Shown: in pieces, positions 35,231-44,018 of the stretch | How the letters are laid out: the number at the start of each line of letters is the position of its first letter | How positions within the stretch are numbered: the stretch's first letter is position 1 | Assembly (NCBI RefSeq): GCF_042852765.1 | Contig: NZ_AP031414.1 | Strand: one strand, 5' to 3' | Source of the DNA: Schaedlerella glycyrrhizinilytica_A | GTDB lineage: Bacteria > Bacillota > Clostridia > Lachnospirales > Lachnospiraceae | Length of the DNA stretch: 64,000 nucleotides | Position numbers and translations under genes: made by a program | Notes under the pieces: generated by a model | What the model was told of the DNA's origin: nothing | The model's input: only the letters and a program-made list of their open reading frames with translations | Databases searched by the model: none

Positions 35231-35365
35231 TTTTATCCAACAATCTTCCAGTTACTATTCCTTATATAGCCCAAACTTGTACCGTGACAATTTCATTGAT
35301 ATTATCCGATTTACCACAAATCAAATTTTATCTTTTCTTCCTCTTGATTACCCTCCACAGAAAAG

Positions 35366-35428
35366 AAAAAGCCCTGTCAAGAGCCTTGCCACCATTGGTG
35401 GTGCTTTGCACTCTTTACTGGGCTTTTT
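35366..35428. terminator. bidirectional terminator-like hairpin near the xre gene
   Basis: AAAAAGCCC at the left and GGGCTTTTT at the right enclose an inner ACCA/TGGT hairpin. It lies 33 bases after the leftward xre stop and probably ends that transcript. The rest of 35187-35460 shows no gene. Confidence 0.65.
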
Positions 35429-35460
35429 GTTTGCTGTATCTTCTACAAAGAGGAAAAAAG

Positions 35461-36096
35461 TTATTCGTCCTCATCATCAAAATGGTTATTTTTCAATACT
35501 TCCCGTAATAATTCCATATCTTCTTTTGAATTGGGGTTTATCATTTTTACGACTTGATAAGGTGTCCTATATTTATGTCCCTCTATGCTTTCCCCGAACA
35601 TATCCATGCTGTATAAATCATCATAGCGGTCTAACAGTTTTTGAAACTTCAAATGCTGGATAAATTCTTTGATTGGATAAAGGTCGGACGCTACAATACT
35701 TTTCCCGTTGATGTAGTCGGTAATATATTCCCGTAACTTTTCCAACTCATATTCCAGCCATTCTTCCTCGCTGTCAAAGAAGTTGTCATAATGTCCATGT
35801 TTTAGTTCTGCATTTAATCGTTCTTCAATTCTTAAAAACTGGCAGACTTCCTTTTCGGATTGATTAACATACTTCCATTCTCCCGATAATAATTCATTGG
35901 GCATTACACCCAGCACGTCCATTATCTTTTCTAATGTATCAAAGGTAGGAAAATTCACACCTCGTTCAATCTTGGAAAGGCTCTGCATATTGATACCGAT
36001 TTTATCCGCAAGTTCCTGTTGTTTCATTCCTCTGTGTTTTCTTATGGTCTGTATGTTCTCTCCTAAGAAACTGATTTTCTTTTCATAATGCTCCAT
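35461..36096 (-). CDS. XRE family helix-turn-helix regulator of the element
   Basis: A 211-aa protein with an N-terminal Cro/CI-type HTH (LGENIQTIRKHRGMKQQELADKIGINMQSLSKIERG). An acidic C-terminal region of about 130 residues has no domain I recognise. Such regulators, in the position of Tn916 Orf9, commonly repress transfer and excision functions. GAAAGGAGCGG lies upstream of ATG 36096. Confidence 0.88.
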   Translation of the reverse strand: MEHYEKKISFLGENIQTIRKHRGMKQQELADKIGINMQSLSKIERGVNFPTFDTLEKIMDVLGVMPNELLSGEWKYVNQSEKEVCQFLRIEERLNAELKHGHYDNFFDSEEEWLEYELEKLREYITDYINGKSIVASDLYPIKEFIQHLKFQKLLDRYDDLYSMDMFGESIEGHKYRTPYQVVKMINPNSKEDMELLREVLKNNHFDDEDE

Positions 36097-36551
36097 AACT
36101 TAGTATAACCGCTCCTTTCGTTGCTTTTCTTGGTATTTATAAGCATATCATACTTAATCTACATCTAAAAGTCAACAAAAACTTCTTGACAAGTAATTCT
36201 AATGGCGTTATTATCGTATCAGATAGAGTGATTAAGCACGATAGGGTCAATCACACGCTTGAGTAAGCATAGAGAAGATACATTTTCACTTTGATAGCAT
36301 GAATAAGCATGGACTATCAGACCGAAAATAGTGGTTTCCAAAAGGGGCTGGCTGGACGGGGCACGTCCCCCAGACGTGTTCGGACAGACAGTTCCTTTTG
36401 GAAAAGGAACGCCTAAAGGCGTTCGCAGAGGGCGTATATGTAACACCGCCCTGCGCATACATGTCATAGTACCTAGAAACTGTGATAAATAAAGGAAAAA
36501 ACACAATTTTTACCCCGCAAAAAACGGGACATACGAAAGGAGTAATGCACT
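36097..36551. other. candidate origin of transfer region with clustered hairpins
   Basis: Upstream of the relaxase candidate, four hairpins follow one another: GGGG/CCCC at 36358-36370, GTTCCTTTT/AAAAGGAAC at 36391-36410, GAACGCC/GGCGTTC at 36407-36424, and GGGCG/CGCCC at 36430-36451. This is the usual place and look of oriT in Tn916/ICESt3-type elements. No nick site could be identified. The left part carries the leftward xre promoter. Confidence 0.5.
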
Positions 36552-36632
36552 ATAACTACACACAAAAATTTATCCGTTAAGATTGATTACATCAGCATTG
36601 TATTTGAAACGGCAACTGCTGAAGATGTCATC

Positions 36633-37643
36633 ATGCACATTTTAGGTTTACCGACTGACATTTTCAATGTCTATCCGGCAAGCATTAAATACAAAACCTA
36701 TCAAGCACGCTGGCAGATTGGAGATATTTATGTATCGGGCGACGCAAGAAAAACAGAGGATAACCCACAAGGGTTAGGCTGTTATCTTGTTATGACCGGC
36801 AGAGGGTGTGATGATATTTTCCGTATTCTCGACAGTAGGAATTGTACTTTTGGGGATATGTTCAAACATTGTGAGCGAAGATACGGACAGGATAACTTCC
36901 ACTTCACAAGGCTTGATATTGCCATTGATGATAAAAACGAAAAGCCATTTTTTACCATAGAGCAGATAAAGAAGAAATGCGAAAAAGAGGAATTTATCTC
37001 GAATAGTGAGGGCTACCACTTTGACGAAAGCAAGTTTGATGATTTCGACACCGCAAAGACTGTTTATATCGGTGCTGGTAAATCGGGATTGTCCTACCGC
37101 TTTTATGATAAGGATAAGGAAGTCTGTTCAAAACATAATAAGACGCTTGAGGAAGTCGGCAGTTGGAAACGGACAGAAATGCAACTGCGTGATGATAAGG
37201 CTCATGCTTTTGCCATGACATTCAAGGAAAGACCGCTGGAACTTGGAGAACTGGCTTTCGGTCTATTGGCAAACAACCTACGCTTTGTCGTACCAAACAG
37301 AAACGAAAGTAATAAGAGCAGATGGAAAACATGTCGGTTTTGGGAACGCTTTTTAGGGGCTGTGGAAGTCTTAAAACTGCAAGTACCAAAACAGCAAAAT
37401 TCCCTTGAAGAAACACAGCAATGGCTCACAGAGGGTGGCGTGATTTCCGCTGTCAAAAGTTTTTACTTCTTGGAAGAACATGACGCATTAGGCGGACTGG
37501 AAAAAGTGGGAACTATGCTTGATAAGGCAAGATACAGCAATTCCCTTTCCAGTAAATTAACCGCCCATTTACAGAGGATAAACCGCACCGACCTTATCCC
37601 CTATATCCAGTATGACACGAAACATGGGAAAGGGGGTATCTGA
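36633..37643 (+). CDS. Rep_trans/MobT-like replication initiation factor (relaxase candidate)
   Basis: A 336-aa protein with the replication initiation factor domain of Tn916 Orf20 (MobT), which nicks oriT and supports element replication. Segments include GLGCYLVMTGRGCD, FHFTRLDIAIDD and YIGAGKSGLSYRFYDK (a Tyr-rich catalytic region). ATG 36633 is the first standard start, but the same frame upstream encodes a plausible N-terminus (KNLSVKIDYISIVFETATA). It is preceded by AAAGGAG with ATA at 36552 in the start position. The original start may have mutated from ATG to ATA. Its stop overlaps the xis start. Confidence 0.82.
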   Translation: MHILGLPTDIFNVYPASIKYKTYQARWQIGDIYVSGDARKTEDNPQGLGCYLVMTGRGCDDIFRILDSRNCTFGDMFKHCERRYGQDNFHFTRLDIAIDDKNEKPFFTIEQIKKKCEKEEFISNSEGYHFDESKFDDFDTAKTVYIGAGKSGLSYRFYDKDKEVCSKHNKTLEEVGSWKRTEMQLRDDKAHAFAMTFKERPLELGELAFGLLANNLRFVVPNRNESNKSRWKTCRFWERFLGAVEVLKLQVPKQQNSLEETQQWLTEGGVISAVKSFYFLEEHDALGGLEKVGTMLDKARYSNSLSSKLTAHLQRINRTDLIPYIQYDTKHGKGGI

Positions 37644-37846
37644 TGAATAACAACGATATTCCCGTATGGGAAAAATACACCCTTACCATTGAAGAAGCGT
37701 CAAAGTATTTCCGTATCGGAGAAAACAAGTTAAGACGCTTAGCAGAGGAAAACAAGGACGCTGGCTGGCTCATTATGAATGGCAACCGCATACAGATTAA
37801 ACGCCGACAGTTTGAACAGGTTATTGACAAATTGGACGCAATCTAA
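37643..37846 (+). CDS. xis: excisionase (Tn916 Xis-like)
   Basis: A 67-aa basic winged-helix DNA-binding protein: PVWEKYTLTIEEASKYFRIG, then NKLRRLAEEN and GNRIQIKRRQFEQVIDKL, as in Tn916 Xis. It bends DNA at the element ends and favours excision by Int. It overlaps the relaxase gene by one base (TGATG). A stem-loop separates it from int. Confidence 0.93.
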   Translation: MNNNDIPVWEKYTLTIEEASKYFRIGENKLRRLAEENKDAGWLIMNGNRIQIKRRQFEQVIDKLDAI

Positions 37847-37853
37847 TGCAAAT

Positions 37854-37897
37854 GAGCCTTGTATGTGTTATGATGAACACAAGTCATATCAAGGCTC
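37854..37897 (+). terminator. stem-loop between xis and int
   Basis: GAGCCTTG and CAAGGCTC form an 8-bp stem with an extended ATG/CAT pairing, followed by TTT. The right arm (37883-37897) is an exact inverted copy of a 15-mer at the left end of the element (32713-32727). It may attenuate int transcription. Confidence 0.6.
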
Positions 37898-37924
37898 TTT
37901 CCAACAAGGAAAGGAGCAGACACC

Positions 37925-39118
37925 ATGAAAGAAAAAAGACGGGATAACAAAGGTCGTATCCTGCATACTGGAGAGAGCCAACGAACAGACGGGAAATACT
38001 TATATAAATATGTAGACGCATTTGGAAACACAAAATATGTGTATGCTTGGAGATTGACACCCACAGACCCGACACCAAAGGGAAAACGGGAAAAACCCTC
38101 ACTTCGTGAACTGGAACAGCAGATAAGACGGGATATTGAGGACGGTATCGACAGCACAGGCAAGAAAATGACGCTTTGCCAACTCTATGCCAAACAGAAC
38201 GCACAGAGGGCAAATGTGAAGAAAAGCACAATAAAACAACGGGAACAACTCATGCGGTTATTGAAAGAGGATAAGTTAGGTGCTAGGAGCATTGATACGA
38301 TAAAACCCTCTGACGCTAAAGAATGGGCGTTACGCATGAAAGACAAAGGCTTTTCCTACAATACCATTAACAACCATAAACGCTCGTTAAAAGCGTCATT
38401 CTATATCGCCATACAAGACGATTGCGTAAGGAAAAATCCCTTTGATTTCAAGTTAAGTGAAGTCCTAGAAAATGATACCAAAGAGAAAGTTGCATTGACA
38501 GAGGAACAGGAACAAGCCTTACTCTCATTCATCAAGACGGACAATGTGTATCACAAGTATTATGATGATGTGCTGATACTGTTAAAAACAGGACTTCGTA
38601 TCTCGGAACTGTGCGGACTGACAGTAGCCGATATTGATTTCAAGAATGAAGTTGTGATTATCGACCACCAGTTACTAAAGAGCAAGGAACAAGGCTATTA
38701 TATTGAAACGCCTAAGACGAAAAGCGGAATAAGGCAAGTACCATTAAGCAGAGAAACGATACAGGCATTTCAACGGGTTATGAAGAAACGCCCAAAGGCA
38801 GAACCATTTGTGATAGACGGACGGGGCAATTTCCTATTTGTCAATCATAAGGACAAGCCAAAAGTTGCGATTGATTACAACGCCTTATTTGTCCGTATGG
38901 TAAAGAAATACAACAAGCACCACAAGGACAATCCCTTGCCACATATCACACCGCATACGCTACGCCATACGTTCTGCACAAGGCTGGCAAGCAAGAACAT
39001 GAACCCAAAAGATTTACAGTATATCATGGGGCATTCAAACATTAGTATCACAATGAATTGGTACGCTCATGCGTCCATAGATACCGCAAAATCAGAGGTT
39101 CAGCGTCTAATTGCATAG
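37925..39118 (+). CDS. int: site-specific tyrosine integrase (Tn916 Int family)
   Basis: A 397-aa tyrosine recombinase that integrates and excises the element. An N-terminal arm-binding domain (KDRRDNKG-like start, GKYLYKYVDAFG) is followed by a SAM-like core-binding domain and the catalytic domain. The catalytic residues are R in TGLRISELCGL, K in PKTKSGIRQVPL, H-x-x-R in HTLRHTF, H in MGHSN and Tyr in MNWYAHA. It lies at the right end of the element. Confidence 0.95.
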   Translation: MKEKRRDNKGRILHTGESQRTDGKYLYKYVDAFGNTKYVYAWRLTPTDPTPKGKREKPSLRELEQQIRRDIEDGIDSTGKKMTLCQLYAKQNAQRANVKKSTIKQREQLMRLLKEDKLGARSIDTIKPSDAKEWALRMKDKGFSYNTINNHKRSLKASFYIAIQDDCVRKNPFDFKLSEVLENDTKEKVALTEEQEQALLSFIKTDNVYHKYYDDVLILLKTGLRISELCGLTVADIDFKNEVVIIDHQLLKSKEQGYYIETPKTKSGIRQVPLSRETIQAFQRVMKKRPKAEPFVIDGRGNFLFVNHKDKPKVAIDYNALFVRMVKKYNKHHKDNPLPHITPHTLRHTFCTRLASKNMNPKDLQYIMGHSNISITMNWYAHASIDTAKSEVQRLIA

Positions 39119-39434
39119 AAGTATTTACCACGATTTTAACCACGCTTGATAGCGAAAATATAAGAAGATAGACCTAGATATGTGAGGTTTACCACAAAAG
39201 CAAAATGCCCGTAGAGCCGATAAAATAAGGCTTTGCGGACATTTAAGAAGATATAAAAAGATAGTCAAAAAGACATATATAATTTTATAAAATATTTTGT
39301 GAAATCTGTAACCTTTTAAAACGCGGAAAGGTATTATAATCAGAAACACAAAAATACAGCCGCTCAAAGCAGGGAAACGAACTGGGGGCGCGGCAGACAG
39401 TTGCCTGGGAAAAGTTGATCGAGAGGAAAAGCGC
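39119..39434. other. right end of the element and spacer before the lipoprotein gene
   Basis: TTTACCACGATTTTAACCACG at 39124-39144 and GTTTACCACAAAAG at 39187 repeat the left-end arm-site unit. A long hairpin (AAATGCCCGTAGAGCC / GGCTTTGCGGACATTT, 39203-39244) follows and may end the int transcript. The chromosomal side has a TATAAT at 39335-39340, but no convincing -35. Confidence 0.55.
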
Positions 39435-41861
39435 ATGAAGAGAAAATATCAGCGGATAGGAATCAGTGTATTATTGGCATCTTCCCTTTTGCTGACGGCA
39501 TGTCAGGGACAGGGAGAGACGAAAGAGAAGACGGATGGGGACGGAAAAGAAAAGCAGGCGTCGATGGAGACGGCAAAGCTGGCGGATTCCATCCGGCAGA
39601 AATACGAAGAGAATTATGTGTATGCAGAGCCGATCAAAGATGTGGCGCGCGATGAACATTTGAAACTGCAGATGGGATTCGACATTATGAATTCTGAATT
39701 TACTGAATACACGCAGATCGTAAATGTGTTCAAAGATGCGGAACTGACGCAGCCCATCGGATCTCATTTTGAATGGGATGAGGAGACAAAAGAGCTGGAG
39801 GTCACTCCGCCGCGGTGGAGTGTCGGCGGGATCATGAGCGAGGGACTGAGCGAGGAAGATCCGGGTTATCAACCGGCAGATACTTCCCTGTTTGACAAAG
39901 GAGAACTCAACGATTGGGGAAACCTCCCGCAGTATTACATGGTGCAGTATGTGGATCTGGAGACCGGAGAACAACTGGAAAAGCCGATCGTCACCGTGTT
40001 TACCGTTGATTTTGAAGTGGACCGGGCGCCAAAGGTCTCGCTTTCGATCGACGAGGACGGAATACCGGTGTTCCGCTGGAAAGAGGTGGACGGAGCCGAA
40101 CGTTATTATGTGATGAGCATGACGTATTCGGAAGAGAACGGTCTTTCCGGAGACGGATGGGTAGAAGGAAGTACGACAAAGACCGAGTGGAAACCGGAGT
40201 CGACGGCCAAATTTATCACTTATGATGTGTCGGAAGCGGAGCGGCAGGATCCGGCTGTCGTAGAAAAGTATGGAGAGGGAACCGGAGCGATCCCGAAAGA
40301 TTCCGAGTATGAGACTTATTATTGCGTGATCGCGGCATCGGAAGACGGTACTTCCGCGATGAGCAATCTGCTGGACGAGAAAGCGATCGCCCGAAAAGTT
40401 CCGTATATGGAAGAAGTTAAGATGAGTCTGGATCAGGAGGGCTCCAATTATGTGGACAGCTTTGCGGAGATGCCGTCGTACAAATGGGTGACGATGTGCG
40501 ACGGAACATTGGTTCAGAAGATCATCAATTATGATTTTGAAAATGCAAAAGCGACAACCGAGACATGGGGCGAATACGAAAAAGAGGATATGTCGGATCT
40601 GAAAGTCGTTGAAAAAGACATTGTCAAAGTACCTTATGTGATCGACGGAACCGGTTTTGACGGAACGGTTGTCATTGAAAATTATAATCCCGATACATGG
40701 GAAGAAGAACTGGAAAGGATCCATCAGAGACAGGAACAGCTTCGGAGCCGGGGCGGAGCCGTGACGCCGGAGATGACCGAGGGCGAAAGCGGTGAAGGCG
40801 GAAAGAACGAGGATAAGAAACCGGATGATGCGGAATCGGAGGATGCGAAACCGGAGGAAAACGTGCAGGATGCAAAATATCCGGTAACCGCGAACAGTGC
40901 GCTCAGCGAGTATCTGGCAGTGAATATGATGAATGGAAATACACGGATCGATCTGAAAGATTTTCCGGAAAGTGCAGATACGTCCTATCTTCTGGATGCA
41001 TGGGAGGAAGCTGTTTACCAGAATCCGCTTGTGATCGGCGTTACGAGCGCATCCATTTTAGATGATGGAAGAACGCTGGCGGTGGAATACGATACGGAAG
41101 CGGATGTGATCAAAGAGAAACAAAAAGAGATCACGGAAGAAGTGAAAAAAGTTGTCGGTCAGATCATCAAAGACGATATGACCGAACTGGAAAAAGAGAT
41201 GGCGATCAATCAGTATCTGTGCGATACGGCAGAGTATGATATGGAGGCGCTGGAAAATGCCGAGGAAAATAATTTCGCAGGCGTGGATGAAGAATTCAAC
41301 GATTCCTTTACTCCGTACGGCGTACTTCTGAATCAGGTCGGAGTATGTTCCAGTTATGCGGGGGCGTTTAAGCTGCTGGCTCAGGAAGCCGGACTGGAAT
41401 GTATCGTGGTGACCGGCAATCTGGATGGAGATCTGCCGCACGCATGGAACAAGGTGAAGATCGACGGCGAATGGCAGATCGTCGATTCCACCAACAATGA
41501 CAATGAACTGATACTCAATGCGCTTCTGAACCTGCCGGATCATGCGGCGGATAAAGTGCTTGTGGAAGATGAACGGTATGCGTTGGATCCGATCGTCAAA
41601 GAGTATAAGGCACAGACGGACGAGAAAGAATATTATCGGATCAATGGCAAATTCTTCGAGCAAAGTGAAATCACAAGGCCACTGAGTGAAGCACTCGGAA
41701 AAGAGGGAACGGCAGTGCTTCGTACAGATTATACATTGAGTGACGAAGAGTTCATGAACATTGCACAGGCGGTGGTCGAACAGTCCGGACAGGAGGAACT
41801 TTCCGGTTATTACTGGATGGGCGTGATCTATTTGACAAAAGAAGAGATGACAGAGCCGTAA
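39435..41861 (+). CDS. transglutaminase-like domain lipoprotein
   Basis: An 808-aa secreted protein. The signal peptide has a lipobox LLLTAC, predicting a lipid-anchored Cys. Fibronectin-like or beta-rich segments occupy the first half. A Glu/Asp/Lys-rich linker (40750-40870) leads to a transglutaminase-like core: Cys in NQVGVCSSYAGAFKLL, His in LPHAWNKVKIDGEW and Asp in IVDSTNND. Such domains in Lachnospiraceae surface proteins may act as peptidases or cross-linkers; the reaction is unknown. A terminator follows at 41946-42005. Confidence 0.85.
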   Translation: MKRKYQRIGISVLLASSLLLTACQGQGETKEKTDGDGKEKQASMETAKLADSIRQKYEENYVYAEPIKDVARDEHLKLQMGFDIMNSEFTEYTQIVNVFKDAELTQPIGSHFEWDEETKELEVTPPRWSVGGIMSEGLSEEDPGYQPADTSLFDKGELNDWGNLPQYYMVQYVDLETGEQLEKPIVTVFTVDFEVDRAPKVSLSIDEDGIPVFRWKEVDGAERYYVMSMTYSEENGLSGDGWVEGSTTKTEWKPESTAKFITYDVSEAERQDPAVVEKYGEGTGAIPKDSEYETYYCVIAASEDGTSAMSNLLDEKAIARKVPYMEEVKMSLDQEGSNYVDSFAEMPSYKWVTMCDGTLVQKIINYDFENAKATTETWGEYEKEDMSDLKVVEKDIVKVPYVIDGTGFDGTVVIENYNPDTWEEELERIHQRQEQLRSRGGAVTPEMTEGESGEGGKNEDKKPDDAESEDAKPEENVQDAKYPVTANSALSEYLAVNMMNGNTRIDLKDFPESADTSYLLDAWEEAVYQNPLVIGVTSASILDDGRTLAVEYDTEADVIKEKQKEITEEVKKVVGQIIKDDMTELEKEMAINQYLCDTAEYDMEALENAEENNFAGVDEEFNDSFTPYGVLLNQVGVCSSYAGAFKLLAQEAGLECIVVTGNLDGDLPHAWNKVKIDGEWQIVDSTNNDNELILNALLNLPDHAADKVLVEDERYALDPIVKEYKAQTDEKEYYRINGKFFEQSEITRPLSEALGKEGTAVLRTDYTLSDEEFMNIAQAVVEQSGQEELSGYYWMGVIYLTKEEMTEP

Positions 41862-41945
41862 ATTGACGGGACAGCGCAGTGTAGTCTGAGCGGCGCGGTC
41901 GAAGCGCAGCAGCTTCCCGAAAGGGAGAAGTTGAGATGATATAGC

Positions 41946-42005
41946 TGCCGGGGCAAAAGATGCCTGACGCATTGTTTCGTGCTGTGCACTCCCCGGCATT
42001 TTATA
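41946..42005 (+). terminator. terminator between the two lipoprotein genes
   Basis: TGCCGGGG pairs with CCCCGGCA over a long loop and is followed by TTTTATAT. Confidence 0.7.
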
Positions 42006-42040
42006 TATAAGAATATACATAGCAAAAAGGAGAAAAAGGT

Positions 42041-43489
42041 ATGAAAAGACGTACAAAGAAATTAGTGGCATTGGGAATGACAGCAGCAATGACAGCCGGG
42101 CTGATAGCCGGATGCGGAAAGAAAGCGACGCCGGAAAGCCTGCTGACAGATATGGCGAAGAATCTCGCAGAGGTAGAGTCTCTGATGGCGAATATCGGAG
42201 TCGGAATGGAGATGACAGACGGAACCGATACGATGGGGCTTGAGATGAAAATGGATCTGGAAACGATCCTGAAAACAGAGGATACCCACGCAAAAGGCGA
42301 AATGAACATCGAAATGATGGGATCTAAGATCGGAACCGAGATCGAGCTGTACAGCGTAAAAGAAGATGACAAATATGTCACATATATGAAAGCGGCGGAT
42401 CAGTGGACAAAAGAAGAAACAGACGTTGAGGACAGTGATTCCGAAGATGCTTCTACTGGAGATTTTGAAAAAATAGCAGAAGACATCGCGAAAAGTGCAG
42501 ATGCATTTACATTGTCAGAAGAAAAGACGGAAGTAGACGGAAAGAAATGTTTTGAACTGAAAGGAAAGATTGACGGCAGTGAAGTTTCCGATCTGATGGA
42601 AGACGAGATGATGGGCGACCTTTCTTCCGCCGGTATGGATTCCGAGGCGTTGGATGAGGTGACGATCCCATGTACGATGGAGATTTATGAAGAAGATCTT
42701 CTTCCGGCAAAGATTTCCTTTGATATGAAATCCGCAATGGCAGATATGGCGGAGGAGAGCGGTCTGGAGATCAATGAATTCTACATGGATGTTACTTATG
42801 TAGAATTTGACGGCGTCGGTGAGATCAAAGTCCCGAAAGATGTGATCGAGGCGGTAGAAGATTCTGACAGCGGACTGAGCGCATTGTACGAAGACGATTC
42901 CGACAGCAAAGAAGAGAAGAACGACAAAGATTCCGATGACAAAGAGAAGGGGAAGGCAAAAGAGCCGGCAAAACAGAGCGGAGAGCTGGGAAAGACATGG
43001 GACAGCTATACCGTACAGATCAATGACAAAGTGCTGACACTGCCATGTACACTGGCAGAGCTGGAAAGTGCAGGCGTAACGCTTGACAGAGAATACACGC
43101 CGGAAGACTATGTGGTAAATGTGGAAGAATATGAACTGGCATGGTTTATGGATGGAAACGGAAATGAGATCACAGTAGAAATGGTGAATATGACAGACAA
43201 GCCGATCGCGTTAAAAGATTGTGTTGTAGGCGGAATTTCGGTAGATGCATACAGCGTGGAAGAAGGCGGACTCACAGTGATCTTCCCGGGAGGTATCCAG
43301 ATCGGATCGACGGAGGCAGATGTACTGGCGGCGTACGGAGAACCATCCGACACATATGAGAGTGAAGAATACGGAAACTCTTTTATGTGGTATGACGAAA
43401 ACAGCGAAAACTATTACGATGGCTGCTCGATTGACACGGAACTGGAAACGGGACTGGTAGATTCCATGAGCCTGACACATTACGAGTAA
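42041..43489 (+). CDS. uncharacterised secreted lipoprotein
   Basis: A 482-aa protein with a signal peptide and lipobox LIAGC. The first 280 residues resemble LppX/LolA-like or DUF-type lipoproteins in outline: alternating Met/Asp-rich strands and a DGKKCFELKGKI segment. An Asp/Lys/Glu-rich linker follows. The C-terminal 160 residues (DKVLTLPCTLAELESAGV, then STEADVLAAYGEPSDTYES) look like a small beta-rich domain seen in other Clostridia lipoproteins. I do not recognise a named family. AAAAAGGAG precedes ATG 42041. Confidence 0.75.
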   Translation: MKRRTKKLVALGMTAAMTAGLIAGCGKKATPESLLTDMAKNLAEVESLMANIGVGMEMTDGTDTMGLEMKMDLETILKTEDTHAKGEMNIEMMGSKIGTEIELYSVKEDDKYVTYMKAADQWTKEETDVEDSDSEDASTGDFEKIAEDIAKSADAFTLSEEKTEVDGKKCFELKGKIDGSEVSDLMEDEMMGDLSSAGMDSEALDEVTIPCTMEIYEEDLLPAKISFDMKSAMADMAEESGLEINEFYMDVTYVEFDGVGEIKVPKDVIEAVEDSDSGLSALYEDDSDSKEEKNDKDSDDKEKGKAKEPAKQSGELGKTWDSYTVQINDKVLTLPCTLAELESAGVTLDREYTPEDYVVNVEEYELAWFMDGNGNEITVEMVNMTDKPIALKDCVVGGISVDAYSVEEGGLTVIFPGGIQIGSTEADVLAAYGEPSDTYESEEYGNSFMWYDENSENYYDGCSIDTELETGLVDSMSLTHYE

Positions 43490-43731
43490 GAAAGAAAACA
43501 GATCATTTCTGAAAAAATGAAAAGAGTTTCTTCTATATAATAGGAAGAAAGTCATAGGAAGATAAGATAGCGCCGGTGTGCAGGAGAGCATGTTGCCTCT
43601 TGTGCGCCGGCGTTGTCATCGGGAGGAGAAATGCCGCAGCGCAGGTACAGATTTCCGTGCGGCGGTATTGTGCTAAAACCCGGTATTAAAAATTTGGTGT
43701 TAAAATTTTTTAAAAAATTTAAAAAAACTAC
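43490..43731. other. spacer before the ribosomal operon promoter
   Basis: It contains a GC-rich inverted repeat near 43571-43612 (GCGCCGG ... CCGGCG). Next to the promoter is an AT-rich tract (43680-43730) that may serve as an UP element for the strong promoter. No gene is seen. Confidence 0.5.
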
Positions 43732-43760
43732 TTGCAAAATCCGATGTGATTCGCTATACT
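43732..43760 (+). promoter_or_regulatory. promoter of the S10-spc-alpha operon
   Basis: TTGCAA (43732-43737), a 17-base spacer and TATACT (43755-43760), preceded by an A/T-tract. It is the only good promoter upstream of rpsJ. Confidence 0.75.
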
Positions 43761-43766
43761 AAGAGG

Positions 43767-44018
43767 GCTGTGACATGATAGCTGTGAAGCGCGAGGTTGC
43801 TGCCGAGACGAAGAATCGTCGATAGCAGGTTTTCCGTGGAGCGAATGTCAAGTTAGGAAACTGGCGACAAGTCACTGTACGAATCACAACTGATTACTTA
43901 TTACCAAAAGGGAAGAGTATGAAACAACGTGTGAGTTTCTCACGACACACACGGGAGAGTGTACAGTCACCGCTTGTCGTACTGAGTTTAAAAGTACGAA
44001 AAGGAGGCGACTTTTTTT
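43767..44018 (+). ncRNA. structured leader of the S10 operon (ribosomal-protein leader candidate)
   Basis: The 250-nt untranslated leader can fold into nested stems: a GCTG...ACGA / TCGT...TAGC hairpin near 43799-43830, and a long closing stem pairing GCGACAAGTCACTGTAC (near 43864) with GTACAGTCACCGCTTGTC (near 43961). The latter encloses GTGTGAGTTTCTCACGACAC. Leaders of S10 operons bind L4 in other bacteria; whether this one does is inference. Confidence 0.55.

Larger units (their letters stand above)
32680..39280. mobile_element. Tn916-related integrative mobilizable element (boundaries approximate)
   Basis: The region has an AT-rich composition unlike its flanks. It carries Orf8-like and Orf7-like regulators, a cargo amidase with a TetR regulator, an XRE regulator, a Rep/MobT-like relaxase candidate, excisionase and tyrosine integrase. 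Direct repeats of TTTACCACGA type occur at both ends (32685-32710 and 39123-39201). There are no FtsK-like coupling, VirB4, VirB6 or lysozyme genes, so it cannot conjugate alone. The exact att core could not be fixed. Confidence 0.8.

Noticed and set aside
35277..35663. 128-aa plus-strand open frame in the element
   Set aside because: It runs through a terminator hairpin and into the opposite strand of xre. It has no good ribosome binding site or family pattern.
36219..36506. Minus-strand open frames over the oriT-like region
   Set aside because: They read through hairpins and look like low-complexity shadows.
39471..40724. 417-aa minus-strand open frame opposite the transglutaminase lipoprotein, and the similar 41058-42293 frame
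   Set aside because: Composition typical of antisense shadows, and the plus-strand gene has a signal peptide and catalytic triad.
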